Below, piece by piece: positions 37,001-49,206 of a stretch of DNA of 64,000 nucleotides. Under the pieces are notes generated by a model that did not search any database, had not been told where the DNA came from, and worked only from the letters and a program-made list of their open reading frames with translations. The first letter of the stretch is position 1; each line of letters begins with the position of its first letter. Position numbers and translations under genes: made by a program. This DNA comes from Adenophora triphylla var. japonica (Eukaryota > Streptophyta > Magnoliopsida > Asterales > Campanulaceae). The stretch lies in NCBI GenBank assembly GCA_022495995.1, contig JAFEMH010005374.1, positions 1 to 64,000 of the forward strand, given 5' to 3'.

Positions 37001-39616
37001 GCCATCAAATATTTGTTCAAGTACGTGACAAAAGGTCCAGATAGAGCAACCGTTGTTATTGAAAATTCGTCCAGTAGATCACGAGACCTTGGTAGGGGCT
37101 TCGCTCGAAGAAAATGACGAGATCAAAACATATTTGGATTGTAGATATATATCGGCATGTGAGGTCAGTGTGGAGAATATTTGAATTTCATATTCACTAT
37201 AGAAAGCCACCGTTGAAAGACTTTGCTATCACCTAGAGAATGAACAAATGTTGGTTTTTAATGATAATGATTCTTTGCCTAGAATTATCGTGTCGGAAAA
37301 ATCAAACAAAACCATGTTCACCGAGTGGATGGAGCGTAATAAAGTTGACAAGTGATGCCAGAGAATTGACGTATGTTGAGTTCCCTACTCAATATGTGTG
37401 GAAAGTCGAACATGCACTGGGCCAAACGAAAAAGGGTAAATCTATTGGAAGACTAACTTTTGCTCATCCAAGTTCGGGAGAGGTATTATCTCGCGTTTAC
37501 TATTGAACATAGTGAAAGGACCAATTTCTTACGAAGATATTAGAACCCTTGAAAGAATAACTTATCCAACAATGAAAATGGCTTGCTATGTTAGAGGTCT
37601 TTTGGAAAATGATGGAGAATGGAACGATGCACTAACAGAGGCGCTCGGGCAACCGCTCCACAAATGCGTGAGCTATTTTTGACCATTTTGTTCTTTTGCA
37701 ATGTATCCGATGCAAGAAAATTCGGGAATTGAACCGGCCTAAAATTAGTGAAGATATTTCATGACAAGAAGAAAAGTATTAAGACTTCCTTCTTTGGTTT
37801 TATCTGATGAAGAGATTCAGAATTTGACTCTTGCAGAGTTGCAAAGAATCTTGATAAAAAATGGCAGGTCTTTAGAGGATATTGATGGAATGCCTTTGCT
37901 CGATCAAATAATGCTAGACCAGCTTAAAAATCGATTGATTCTTGAGGAACGTGTCTACGATATTCAAAGAATTAAAGGAGGAGCATGAATTGTTAAAAAT
38001 TCTTTGAATTTTGATCAACTTGATGTGTATAACAAAGTTATTGCTGTGTGGAAGAAAAATCGTCAAAGTTATTTTTTTATATGGTTTTGGTGGAACGGGT
38101 AAAACATATCCGTACAAAGCCATTATTACCAAACTCGCATCGTCATTGAAAATTGTTTTGGCCGTAGCATCATCCGGTAACCATTTAGAGCCTAACTAAC
38201 ATATAGTTTTGTTTCAATATCTACATATATATCTCTTCGATTTCGACTTTTACTTTATTTTCTAAGAAATTCATATCTATTTTTTTACTAGGAATAGCAG
38301 ATTATTATTGCCTCGTGGACGTACGGCGCACGTAGATTCAAGATACCTCCGAATGTGAGCGAAAATTCAACGTGCAACATTAAACAAGGAACTCAAATTG
38401 CTAAATTAATTGAAAAGGCAAGTTTGATTATTTGGGACGAGGCTCCTATGGATAGTAAGCATGCTTTTGAGGCCGCGGATAAACATTAAAAGACATTTTG
38501 CGAGAAAATGTATCATATGATTCTCAAAACCATTTGGGGGGAAGACATTTTTATTGGGAGGAGATTTTAGGCAAATATTGCCTGTTATACCAGGAGGTTC
38601 AAGAGGTGATATTGTTAATGCAACACTAAATAGCTCTTATTTATGGAATGAGTGTCAGGTATGTGTTCTTTCCAAAAATATGAGATTACAAGATATTTCC
38701 TCTCAACAAGATGAAACACAAATGTCTTTAAGAGAATTCTCGATTGGATTTTAAGGATAGGAGATGGTAAAGAAGTTGCCAAAGTTAGAGGTGATAATGC
38801 GAGAGGCCGAATGGATAAAAATTCCATCCGAGTTTGTACTTCATTGTGAAGGAGATCCTATTGATCAAATATTCGGATCCACTTATCCACAGTTTGAAGT
38901 GAAGAAATTTGAGTATGACTATCCGACTAAGCGCGCAATTTTAACCCCAAAGAATGAAACTGTGAATGAAATAAATAAATATATACCGGCATTTGTGGAC
39001 GGGGAAGAACACGAATACCGAGTTATGATTCAATTGACAAGGCGCATGATGATGGTGAAAATAATCATCTTCTTTACCCAGTTGAATTTCGAATAGTTTG
39101 AACCTCCTGTGTATACCTCGAGCATAAACTCAAGTTAAAAGTTGGAGTTCCAATTATGCTACTTAGAAATGTTAATCCTAGCCAAGGAATGTGCAATGGT
39201 ACGAGGTTGATAGTCACACAGCTTGGAAAGAGAGTAATAGAAGGATCTATAATATCTGGATCAAATGTTGGTGAGAAAGTCTTAATTCCGAGAATAATTT
39301 TGACATCATCAGAGGGAAAGTTGCCATTTGTGTTCAAGAGGAGACAATTTCCAGCTAGGCTTTGCATATCTTTATGACTATCAACAAAAGTCGTGGCCAG
39401 ACGATGGAACATGTTGGTCTCTACTTGCCTAATCCAGCCTTTTAGTCACTGCAATTGTATGTAGCGTTGTCGCGAGTTAAAAATCCAAATGGCTTAAAAA
39501 TCCTAACTTTGAAAGATGATGATGACTTTAAAGGATGGACAAAGAACATTGTGTTCCGAGAAATATTTACTTCCTTAAGTAAGTTATCAAACCTTCATCT
39601 GAGTTTGCATCTTTGA
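34008..39616 (+). pseudogene. RepHel (Rep + Pif1-type helicase) of Helitron copy 1, frame interrupted
   Basis: It starts MKRKRGRCPKSQQELK at 34008 and ends LHLSLHL at 39616. Helitron Rep parts are visible: the HUH box GLPHAHIIFW at about 36520-36550, and the tyrosine box KYLFKYVTKGPD at about 37005-37040. Then come the Pif1 helicase motifs GFGGTGKT (38083-38106), IIWDEAPM (about 38428-38451) and GGDFRQILPV (about 38557-38586). The DFRQ motif is canonical here, unlike copy 2. Dozens of frame breaks occur relative to copy 2. Near 39390 the helicase motif reads KSRGQT where copy 2 has KSQGQT. Function, if intact, is rolling-circle-like transposition: Rep nicks and joins, and the helicase unwinds. 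Confidence 0.8.
34093..34261. mobile_element. MITE forming most of RepHel intron 1, copy 1
   Basis: The right end GGGATTGAGGGAGTA is clear. The left end ACTTCATATGTGCC is decayed, but the inner arms CAAATTGATAGTCCCAATT and AATTGGACTAACATTTAGGG pair. The exons on either side splice around it. Confidence 0.55.
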
Positions 39617-40481
39617 TTTGAATTAATGTATTAATTTAGTTATTCTTCTCGTTTCTTCTATCACCACACATATTTATGCCTATTTTCTTACTCCATTTTC
39701 GTGGATCATGATGGTTGGACCGAAGATTTTATCATCGAAGAATGACTATAATTTCAAAGGATGGACAAAAACATTTGTCTACAAAGAAACATTTAACTCC
39801 TATGGTAAAATGTTTACAATGTAATCTCCATAAACTTCATTATCTTCAATACATATATATTCAATTTTAAATTTGTTGTATTCTCCGCTCTTATGTTTAC
39901 GTGTTCTTGAGGTCCGCAAACGAATTTGGAATTAAACACGGCAAAGTGGACTACAAAGTTAGAATAATGAGCACTATCGATAAATTTTATTATTTCAATG
40001 ACATATTTTATCAATTTAAAACTTACCGAAATTTGTATTGTGTTTTCTATTGTATCTTCGAAGGGCCATTTTAAATGTAATTTTGTTCAGTAAAAGATTA
40101 TAATATAATGTTCATTACTAAATAAAATTAAGGTGAAATTTAATCATTTAATTATTTCATAAATACGTCTAAAACAAAGCGCAAGAATTATTTGATGATA
40201 ATCTATAAAATTGTCATATCCCAAGCAAAAAGTTCTCCGTAAATGATAAGACTAAACTGACCAAAAAAAGGCTATCTTCTGAAACTTTAATTGCTCACAT
40301 CAACAAATCTTTCAACCTCTTGACGCATATCAAGTTCACTTCATGTAATTATTTAAAGTTATTTAGTTAGGAAATTATAAAAAGTAAATTATATTTTACT
40401 AATTCAATTTGTAAAAATTCTTTTAAATATTTAAAATGTTTATGCTACTCATTTAATTAGTGGTTTATGCTACTCATTTAA

Positions 40482-40759
40482 TACTCCCTCCGTCCCGCCC
40501 GAAATGGGTCATGCATGGGAATTAAGGAAATGATGTAAGAAAGAGAAAAAGTGTATAGTGAAATAAATGTTGTGAGTATAAAAAGTGATGTAGGAAAGAG
40601 AAAGTGGGGTAGGGAATAGTTAGTGGATATTTGTTGTGAGTATGACAAGTGGGTCCCACAAATAAAAAGTAATAACAAACTTTCCTTTTTTGGGTTTGGA
40701 CATTTTAAATGGGACGCCCAAAAGGAAAGTTGGGACATTTTGGGCGGACGGAGGGAGTA
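40482..40759. mobile_element. MITE in the 3' part of Helitron copy 1
   Basis: TACTCCCTCCGTCCCGCCCG at the left and TTTGGGCGGACGGAGGGAGTA-type right end. The same insertion is at 60923-61203 in copy 2. Confidence 0.85.
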
Positions 40760-41069
40760 TAAAATAAGAACAAGAAACACAGAAGACAAATATGGAAGAT
40801 AAAATTAAATTAGAAACAGATAAGGTTAATTCAAGAAATTCAATTTGAATAGAGAGTTATATAGAGAGAATGGAACCTGGAATTGGGGATTCTTGGAGTA
40901 TATTTGAACAGATTTCTGGTGGTTTGGGAGAAGGAGAGACGAAAAGTGTGTGTGTGTGTTTTCAATGTAGGTGGGTATGGGAGATGAGACTTGAAAGTTG
41001 GGAGAGAACAAGGGCTTTCCAGAACAAATTGATTTACTCACTACTCAAAAGCAATGTATTCATATAATA

Positions 41070-41362
41070 TACTCCCTCCGTTTCAAATTCTAATTGGCTT
41101 ATTTCCTTTTTGATCCGTTTCTAGCTCAATTGAGATCGCCCAAAATGGAAGGGAATATTTATATTTTCCCCACTCATTCTCTCTCCTATTTTTTTACTTT
41201 TACACTCACAACACCTATCAAATCACTATTCCTTCCACTCATTCTCTCTCCTATTTAATTTTTCATACTCATAACATTTTCTTTCACTTTTTCTCTCTTT
41301 TACTTTTCCTTAATCTGTGTGCCCAAAAATTTGGTATCAAATGAGCTGGGACGGAGGGTGTA
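41070..41362. mobile_element. Second MITE in the 3' part of Helitron copy 1
   Basis: TACTCCCTCCGTTTCAAATT at the left and GCTGGGACGGAGGGTGTA at the right, with the CACTCATTCTCTCTCCTA body. It is matched at 61513-61803 in copy 2, where the left-end interior differs. Confidence 0.8.
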
Positions 41363-41831
41363 TATATATATTATAAAATATATTATATATATATTGGCCC
41401 GGTCCGATTTCAGAACCGAATTTTAAAACCCAAAATCGAGACCAAACCAATTATTCGATTCTTCAAAAATTCTGGACCAATGCCAAACCAAAAAATTGGT
41501 TCAATCCAATTTTCATTGGTCCAGTCCGATTTTAAAAAAAAAAACCTTGCTCACCCCGAACAACCACATTTAAATCTAATTCTTTTAGTAATTTTAAAAA
41601 CAAAGTTATTGTGACTACATTTTAACTTATATAAGTATATTCTGTTGGTTAGCAAAATTAAATACAAAATTGTACTGTAGAAATTTTCTTTGCATAAAAC
41701 AAATATGATGTCCCTATTTTAATAGCTATTCGAAAGTGTAATACGAAACAAATAAAGAATAATATTTAAATATATCAAACATCTTGATAATTAGAGTTGA
41801 ATTAAAAAAATAAGATAAAATTAAAAGCCTT

Positions 41832-41848
41832 CCCGTGCGTAGCACGGG
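41832..41848 (+). terminator. Helitron 3' hairpin, copy 1
   Basis: CCCGTGC GTA GCACGGG: a 7-bp perfect stem with 3-nt loop, 11 bp before the 3' end. This is the replication/transposition terminator of Helitrons, not a transcription terminator. Confidence 0.9.
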
Positions 41849-41859
41849 CAATTAGCTAG

Positions 41860-42172
41860 TAATTATAAAAAAAATCACTAAATCTCTTGTATTCACCGAC
41901 ATGGCACCTCCTCCCACTCCTTCTTTGCCGCGTCTTTCTCTCTCTCTATATATTACTTTCTCAACCTACAATCACGCAATTTTACTGACACCAACGACGA
42001 CCTAGAACTTTTATTTTATTTCCTAAACACAAAATAGAGAGCATAAAATGCTGAGAAAATCAAAAACCCTAATTCTCTTTCGCAAACTATCAAATCTCGA
42101 TCTAAAATCAAACACAGCCCTACACTGATTTTGGACTTTTTTTTTTTTTTTTTTTTGCTTTCGTTTTGATTG
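41860..42172 (+). promoter_or_regulatory. GAUT proximal promoter and leader
   Basis: Only 313 bp separate the Helitron 3' end from the GAUT ATG. A CTCTCTCTATATATTAC element (TATA at about 41947-41954) is followed by a leader containing CACGACGACC-like and poly(T) sequence. Anything further upstream is Helitron DNA. Confidence 0.5.
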
Positions 42173-45100
42173 ATGAAGCGAGTTCATCGACGCACGAGGA
42201 TATTCATCCTCTCTTTGCTCGTTGTTTCCGTCATCGTCCCAATCTTTTTCCTCTCCGGCGAGCTTAAAAATTGTAATTTATTATTCGTTTTGATTAATTT
42301 GCATTTTATCTATGTTGGATTCGATCGTATACTAGTAATTAGTTTCTTATAACTCTGTTTTTCGATTTTTGGATTGCAGCAACGAAAGAATTTATTGAAG
42401 ACTTATTGACTGTTGTATGATTCTCCCTACTCTGTTTACTTAATTATTTACCAGTGAATTGATTGTTGCCTTGAAAAGTTAAGCAAATGCATCTCTAAAT
42501 TTTGAATGTTATCATTATTATTAGTAAGATTATGATTCAGAGCGTGTGTTTGTATAGTATCGGATATAGCCTTAATTGATTTGCACTTCGTAATTCATTT
42601 CATGAATATTGAATAGTTGAATTTGTATTAAATTTCTTAGTCCTTAGACCTATGGTTGTGAGATGTTTTCTTCGCTTTGTGAAAATTGTCTAGTGTTATT
42701 TTTTAATGTGTTGCTTTCCTCTTTCCTTATTGTAGAAGATCAGGAAAGATTCGGTGAAGCTTAATGCACTTGGCGAGGTAATTAAATTTGGTTAGATTCA
42801 GGAGCTGTATCTGTTCACTTCCCCTGCTTTTTAGTTAAAATTGCTGATTAATTTAGAATCTGGTGTTGTGTGTGGGGCAGGCGGTAGGTGAACGCTTAAG
42901 AATACCAACTCTGGTTGTGTACAAAAATGTGAAAGTTGATTCGGCTACCGTTTTGAATTCTTCCGTTGAGAACACTACGTTGGAGGAATATGGAAGAAAT
43001 GAAGACACTGATTATTTGTCGCAAATTAGCGGTCAGTTCTCTGAGTGCCTTTACTTGGTTTGTGGTGCTGGATTGCATTCACTTTCTGTGTGACCTTAAT
43101 TAAATTTCAATATTTCATGCTCAGATTCGATTCCCGATTCAAAAGGGGGTAATCAGCAAAGCCAACCAGAGGTAATAAATTCCACCATTTTGAGTTCAGA
43201 AACTATTCCTAATGCACAAGGGGGTAATCAACAGATCCGGCCAGAGGAAATAAATTCCAACATTTCAAGTTCAGAAACTAATCCTGATGCACGAGGGGGT
43301 AATCAGCAGATCCGGCCAGAAAAAGTATTATCATCATCTGGGGTGAAGGTGAGATGTATGCTCAGATTCACTGTGACTGTTGTTAAATGTTTACATTTTG
43401 AAAGAATATGTGAAATAGCCACTGTATTTTCTAGACCTCTTTTTGCTTGCACTGACAATGTTCCTTAGACATGATTGGTTTGAATGGACTTCCTTTTAGT
43501 AGATTAGTAAGTTTGGGACTACTTTGAGGCCAAGGATCCTCATCCCCTTCTGATTAACAAAAACGATCTATAAGGCATTTTTTTGTTGATATTTTTTAGT
43601 TATAGCTTAAGATGATCACAGCCAGAATAATAAATTGGCAATTCAGTTTCTAAGAAGAAAATTTACTAAGTTGATAGTCTAAAACCATACACACTAAATA
43701 TGTCTATGCTCTTTCGAGTTGTATATAATGTTGAAGATACAACAAGATGTGCAAATCTGTGTTGCTTTTATTTCCTATTTTATCTATGCTCATTATTTGG
43801 GCTTGTGTACGAAAAACAACATTTAGATAGTTTGTCGTTTTTAGTTGATTGGTTGAGCATTCATGGCGGAAAGTTCTTGAGACACAAGTTCTCCCATCTT
43901 TGTGTTCTGATTGGGAATAATAAGGGGCGAATTCATATAGACACTGGCTTGGAAAGTTAGGAGATATGGTTACAGAACTTCCGGTATATGGGTTTTTGCT
44001 GATTGGTTGAGAATACATACAAGAGTACATTTTTTTCATGTGATCATGTGTTGTCTTTATACAATGTACAATCTTTCATTGGTTTATCATTGTACTCGAA
44101 AATTGAAATTTTCTTTTGAATCCCCAAATTGTTGTGCTGATTAGGCTTTATTTGTCCTGCATGCCCCGCATATGTGCTCGTTGGCTATTACAATGAGATG
44201 TAACATGTACAGAACTTAACATTCCCTGCAATGTGTACTAACTTTTATTTGGTATTGTGCAGGAATATATTAATGAGACAAGTGTTCGGCATGATCGTAG
44301 GGTACAGTCCCAATCACGAAAAAATATGGACGTGAAGATAAGAGAAATGAAAGATCAGCTGACAAGGGGAAGAGCATACCTGAATTTTGCACAACCCGAT
44401 AACAATTCCCATTTAACAAAGGAATTGAAGACTCGAATCAAAGAACTGAAACTTGCCATGGGTGAGGCAACCAAGGATTCTGATTTGTCTAAAAGGTTAG
44501 GCTCACTTATTCTCTCATCCTTTTGTATATTTACATGTAATAATCATTGCAGGGTGCCTGATTAAGTCTTGGCCCTCTTGGGTGCATATATATCTACACG
44601 TTAACATGTCCTACCAATAAAAGTATGTATATACAGTGCTGGTTCAATTGCTGTGTTTTGAACAAGAAGACAAGAGAATTCATCGTGCCCTTAATATTTA
44701 GCTTTACACCCAGCTAGATTGCTATTTGGACTGATGTTGTTTTTCATTGTTTTCTTATTTGGCTACCAAGTTGATAAATCTTCTTTCTCTCTTCTTGTCC
44801 CTTTTAAAATTATTTTAGGATTGTAGGATCTTAGGATCAATGGCTTTATATTTTTATTTTCATTACTGCTGATTTAACTCTAATATATCATTCTCAAGCA
44901 CCAATCAGTACTTTCTTTTATGTACCTGATGGTTACTGGATATTCTTTTTTAAGAAATTGACTAGGTGGGAAAATGTTTATATCATTTGATTTACTAAAT
45001 GGATAATTTTGCCTACGCATCAACATATAGTAGCTTGCCTAAATGTGTGCATGCTTCTTTTATGTGTGGAGACTACTTGAAAAATGTACCATATTGATTT

Positions 45101-47459
45101 GTAGGATTTTGTCAATTACTGTCTAGCAATGAACACCTATTAAGATCTTAAATTCAGTTCCATGATAACAACATTTTGCTAGTCGGACTCGAGTTGAGAT
45201 GTGGGGACAAGCCACTGAACCCTCTATTGGCTTGTCAAGTTATGACTGGTTCAAGACACTGTAATCTTCAGGGCTCTGCATAGGATGAAGGGGATGGAGA
45301 TCACCTTGTCAAAATCCAAGCGTATTTATGGTGATTGCTCTACAATGACCAAGAAGCTTCGTGCAATGACTAGCAATGCTGAAGAGATAGTTAGAACGCA
45401 GAAGAATGAGGCAACTTTTCTTGTTAAGCTTGCTGCAAGAACTACACCAAAAGGCCTTCATTGCCTCTCCATGAGGTTGACTGCTGAATATTTTGCCTTA
45501 AAACCTGAAGATCGTGAGCTCCTCCCTAGTCATCATCAACTACATGATTCTGATCTTCATCACTTTGTTATTTTTTCCGATAATGTTCTGGCTTGTGCAG
45601 CAGTTGTGGATTCAACCATTTCCACTGCATTGGTTAGCTTTCTCTACTTATTTTGCTTATTTATGTTGCGTTTCTCTCTCTTTTTATTCTAAGAGATTGT
45701 AGGATGCCTAATAAACCAAAAGAAGTAATGATAATATCAAAATGCTTAAATAGTAAGGAGACGATTGCACTTGGTATGCAGGACTCTTGAAAGTATGCAA
45801 TTTTTGAACCTTCAGTATTCCACAAACTGTCATCTTTTGATAGTATATTTAGGGAAATATCTTAGCAACTCCATCTATATGGTTGATGAACCAATTGAAG
45901 CCAATGATCTGCATAAAATTATAAATTATTATTTGTGATTTTTTTAGTTGAATGAGAAGTTTTTGCATTTATGCAGGAACCAGAGAGAATTGTTTTCCAT
46001 GTGGTAACAGATTCTCTCAACTTTGCAGCTATCTCAATGTGGTTCTTACTGAACCCTCCTAAGAAAGCCACACTCCAAATCCATAGCATGGACAATTTTA
46101 AGTGGTTGTCTTCCAAGTATGAGGCTGTTGTAACTCAGGGCCATGATTCTCTTGACCCAAGATATACTTCTATGTTGAACCACCTCCGTTTTTATCTACC
46201 AGACATCTTTCCAAAGCTGGATAAAATTGTGCTTCTTGACCATGACGTGATTGTGCAAAGAGATTTATCTGCACTTTGGGCTGTTGACTTGAAGGGCAAA
46301 GTAAATGGAGCCGTGGAGACTTGTCAACGAGAAGAGCCTTCATTTCGTAGAATGGATATGCTACTCAACTTCTCCGACCCATTTGTGGCAAGGAGGTTCA
46401 ATGTCAAAGCATGCACGTGGGCTTTCGGTGTGAATGTGTTACATTTAAAAGAATGGAGAAGACAGAATTTAACTGGTGCTTATCTCAAGTACCTGCAAAT
46501 GGTATGGATTCTGACCTTTGTTTATGTTGCTTTTCACAACTCAGCTAGACTGGGTTTTATGATAACTGCTTCAGTTATGGCTATGTGGATCCTTTTTGAC
46601 CATTCTTGTCAAGGGGAAGCAAGTCTATTATGTCCGTTTTAATGTTGGCCCACACTTACATATATCACTGCCAAAGACCATAGTTATTGATAAATGACAC
46701 TATTGTATCATTGTTCCTTATTGGTCCATGTATTGATCACTTTGGGTGCATCTGGTTTCCTCTTCTGTCTAATGTTACCTTATCCTCACTGATTTTACCA
46801 AGCTTCCATCTTACTATCTTAGCCCACTCATCTCAGCCACACTATGTAAATGTTGTTTATAAGCTGCCTAAAGATTCCATATAGATTACATTGCCCCCCC
46901 ACCCCCACACACACAAAAAAAAAAAAAAACCCTTTTGACAAATCAACATTTTTATGGATCGTGGTTTGCTTGCTTGTACCATATTAAAATTTCTCCATTA
47001 TTATTGCCTTTTAAAGAAATGGGACTAATTTTTTTTTATTATTATTTTGGAATGGAGTGAGTAGTATTTTTCTAAAAGTAATACTTTGCATCCTTTGTGA
47101 AATAAAAATGATATGCACTGTTATTACAACCATCTGGGCTTGTAGTCATTGTTTGAGTACTTATTTATCTTGTTGGCATGCAGGGAAACAAGAGACCCCT
47201 ATGGAAAGCTGGTAGCTTGCCAATAGGTTTGGTCACTTTCTACAATCAGACCACAGCTTTGGACAAGAGATGGCATGTTTATGGCTTGGGTTACCATACT
47301 AATGTTAGGGAGGAAGCCATTGAACAGGCAGCGGTCCTACACTACGATGGAGTCATGAAACCATGGTTAGATATTGGGCTCGACAAGTACAAGAAGTATT
47401 GGACTAAACATATCAATTACGAACACCCTTACTTGCAACAATGCAACATCCACGAGTAA
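42173..47459 (+). CDS. GAUT6: GT8 galacturonosyltransferase, GAUT5/GAUT6 clade
   Basis: Nine exons close in phase: 42173-42272, 42380-42414, 42736-42777, 42881-43031, 43125-43348, 44263-44495, 45272-45632, 45977-46501 and 47184-47459, giving 648 aa. It is a type II membrane protein: a basic MKRVHRRTR start and a signal anchor at about residues 11-29 fit the Golgi. A variable stem holds an internal tandem repeat. The GT8 domain follows, with RTTPKGLHCLSMRLT, the metal-binding DHD at 470-472 and HYDGVMKPW at 610-618. The family makes homogalacturonan and related pectin using UDP-galacturonate. DHD instead of DDD is also what I recall for GAUT5/6. The symbol is a clade call: GAUT5 and GAUT6 cannot be separated here. 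Confidence 0.92.
43139..43323 (+). repeat. In-frame 75-bp tandem repeat in GAUT exon 5
   Basis: About 2.3 units of 25 codons, each opening GGNQQ and continuing PE, INS, SSET. The nucleotide units share GGGGGTAATCA and AGTTCAGAAACTA. The repeat lies in the stem region of the enzyme, where length is not constrained. Confidence 0.9.
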
Positions 47460-48217
47460 CTAGATACAAGAAGCTTGAACCCCCCCAAAAAAAAAAAAAA
47501 ACAAAAAAAACAATAGGAAAGTGCAGCTTGACATATAATTCTTGTCATTCTTGTTCAATTTTACATGTAAATCTCAAAGTCAAAATTTTATTTTATCCAA
47601 TTTTTCTGGCCTAATCTTGTAGTAAGGTAGTCGAGTTTAGCAATAATGTGGGGTTGGGGAAGAATTTAGGTTCCCCAAGGTTGTAATGCTGCATTCTTGT
47701 GTACATAAACTCCTCTTAGGCCAGTGATCTAAGTTCTATTCAATGACGCTGTAATATCGTTTTCCTTTCTGATATTGTTCAAACTCATGGCTATTCCTGG
47801 CTTTGGCTTTCATGTACTATCAATGACTATAGAAGATGGTGAAGAAGCTGTCAATGCGAAAGCAAGGTACAAGCTTTTGCTCAAGGTACAACTGTTTACA
47901 ATGACATGAGGTGTTACTGTCAACTTTGTGGTAAAACTCATGGTGCTTTTGCTCTAAATTATGTGGATCGAGTTGATTTGATTTGATTTTAGTGCTCATT
48001 TTCTTCATTAGTTGTGCTTAAATTCCTGTATAATCTGGCTGCAAAATGGTCCAAGTTCAGATATATGCTGAATTGTACCTTGTGCAAGGTGTGGTTGTAC
48101 ATTTGGTTTGTCAAGATGGGGTCCAGAGCTTGGAAATTAAAGCTCAGTTCTGATATATTTTCACCAGTAGGAACTCAGTTTTGAAAAACAAATAACAGTC
48201 AGCAAGATATTTCAGAA
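47460..48217. other. GAUT 3' region, no further gene
   Basis: An A-rich run (47483-47510) follows the stop, then 3' UTR-like sequence. An open frame on the minus strand at 47820-48008 has no recognisable features. Confidence 0.5.
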
Positions 48218-48401
48218 CACGTGGAGGAAAATGGTTGGTTGACAACAGATGAGGTGCAATCTGATTATCCAAGCTGTGTGGTAACCAAATATAAGCAACT
48301 TCTTATATTTCCTCCAAGAGTATTTGAAACAAATTGAAATTCTAGGCTCAAATTTCCTCACCAAAAACACTCCCTCACCTCCTCAATTAACAAAGGAAAA
48401 A
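48218..48401 (+). promoter_or_regulatory. psbW promoter with G-box, I-box-like element and TATA
   Basis: CACGTG at 48218-48223, GATTATCC at 48263-48270 (reverse complement carries GGATAATC, I-box-like) and TATAAG at 48290-48295, about 110 bp before the ATG. G-box plus I-box is the usual arrangement of light-regulated nuclear photosynthesis genes; regulation is inferred. Confidence 0.5.
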
Positions 48402-48903
48402 ATGGCCTCCATCACTGCTTCCACTCCCACCTCAACCTTTGCCGGCACCGGCCTTGCCCACAAGGCATTCACAGCTCGTCCGTCCGCCGTTATTGGTAAA
48501 TAATTTATCCTAATATTATCATTTCAGTCTTAGCCTCGATCACCTTATTTATGGTGTGTTATTGTATATTTATGTGACATGTACAGGACTACCAACAATG
48601 GGAAAGGTGGGGAAAGTGAGATGTTCAATGGAAGGGAAGCCAATTAAGGAAGAGAAAAACACAACCATGGGCGTGGGAGCCTCATCGCTAATGATGGCGG
48701 CGACAGCGGCGGCAATGTCGAGCCCGGCGGCGATGGCTCTGGTTGATGAGAGAATGAGTGGAGAAGGAACAGGGCTGCCCTTTGGTTTGAGCAACAACCT
48801 TCTTGGTTGGATTCTTCTTGGTGTATTTGCTTTGATTTGGGCACTCTATTTCACCTACACTGCCACCCTTGATGAGGATGAGGAGTCCGGCTTGTCCCTT
48901 TAG
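48402..48903 (+). CDS. PSBW: Photosystem II reaction-centre W protein (PsbW)
   Basis: Two exons, 48402-48495 and 48587-48903, give 136 aa. The N-terminal about 80 residues form a bipartite transit: a Ser/Thr/Ala-rich chloroplast part ([17 protein letters not shown]), then a thylakoid signal with Ala-rich [18 protein letters not shown] ending at an AMA-like cleavage site. The mature protein of about 54 residues starts near [19 protein letters not shown], has one membrane helix ([18 protein letters not shown]) and an acidic tail ([12 protein letters not shown]). PsbW is known to stabilise PSII-LHCII supercomplexes. The gene lies 0.94 kb downstream of GAUT on the same strand and 483 bp before Helitron copy 2. 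It is intact. Confidence 0.95.
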
Positions 48904-48974
48904 AACCTTTCATTTTGTTATAATGTAATACTAAGCCCATGATTATCATGTTGTACCTATGCAATTGTTAATTG

Positions 48975-48978
<4 letters not shown>

Positions 48979-49008
<30 letters not shown>
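48979..49008. repeat. (CT)n microsatellite in the psbW 3' region
   Basis: About 14 CT units, shortly after the psbW stop. Confidence 0.9.
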
Positions 49009-49009
<1 letters not shown>

Positions 49010-49146
49010 TTCTTTGAACAATGAAGTGTTACTTTCGGTATTTTGGTGTTTCAATGTTTTCAGCGAGATTTGATCATATATCTAACTGGAATGAACGGTC
49101 GAGATGAATTGAGTGTTCGACATGATCTACTCATTACTCAGTTTAT

Positions 49147-49206
49147 CTTGATCATTCATTGCGTAAAATGGGAGATCTTGATCATTCATTGCGTAAAATG
49201 GGAGAT
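49147..49206. repeat. Two tandem 30-bp units before Helitron copy 2
   Basis: CTTGATCATTCATTGCGTAA plus AATGGGAGAT occurs twice without gap, in non-coding DNA between psbW and the Helitron. Confidence 0.9.

Larger units (their letters stand above)
28939..41859 (+). mobile_element. Helitron copy 1 (RPA-like gene plus RepHel)
   Basis: 12,921 bp. The left end TCTATACTATAGTATTTTAA follows an A, and the right end is hairpin CCCGTGC-GTA-GCACGGG, then CAATTAGCTAG, followed by T. This is the Helitron signature: TC...CTRR, a subterminal hairpin, insertion between A and T, no target duplication. Inside are an RPA70-like gene (29556-32164), a GC-rich block, a tandem repeat block, a RepHel gene (34008-39616) and several MITEs. 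It is nearly identical to copy 2, but its reading frames are interrupted at many places, mostly at sites that read CAG or CTG in copy 2. Confidence 0.93.

Noticed and set aside
43704..44039. 111-codon minus-strand frame in a GAUT intron
   Set aside because: Not supported by any domain; it is an antisense frame within intron 5 of GAUT.
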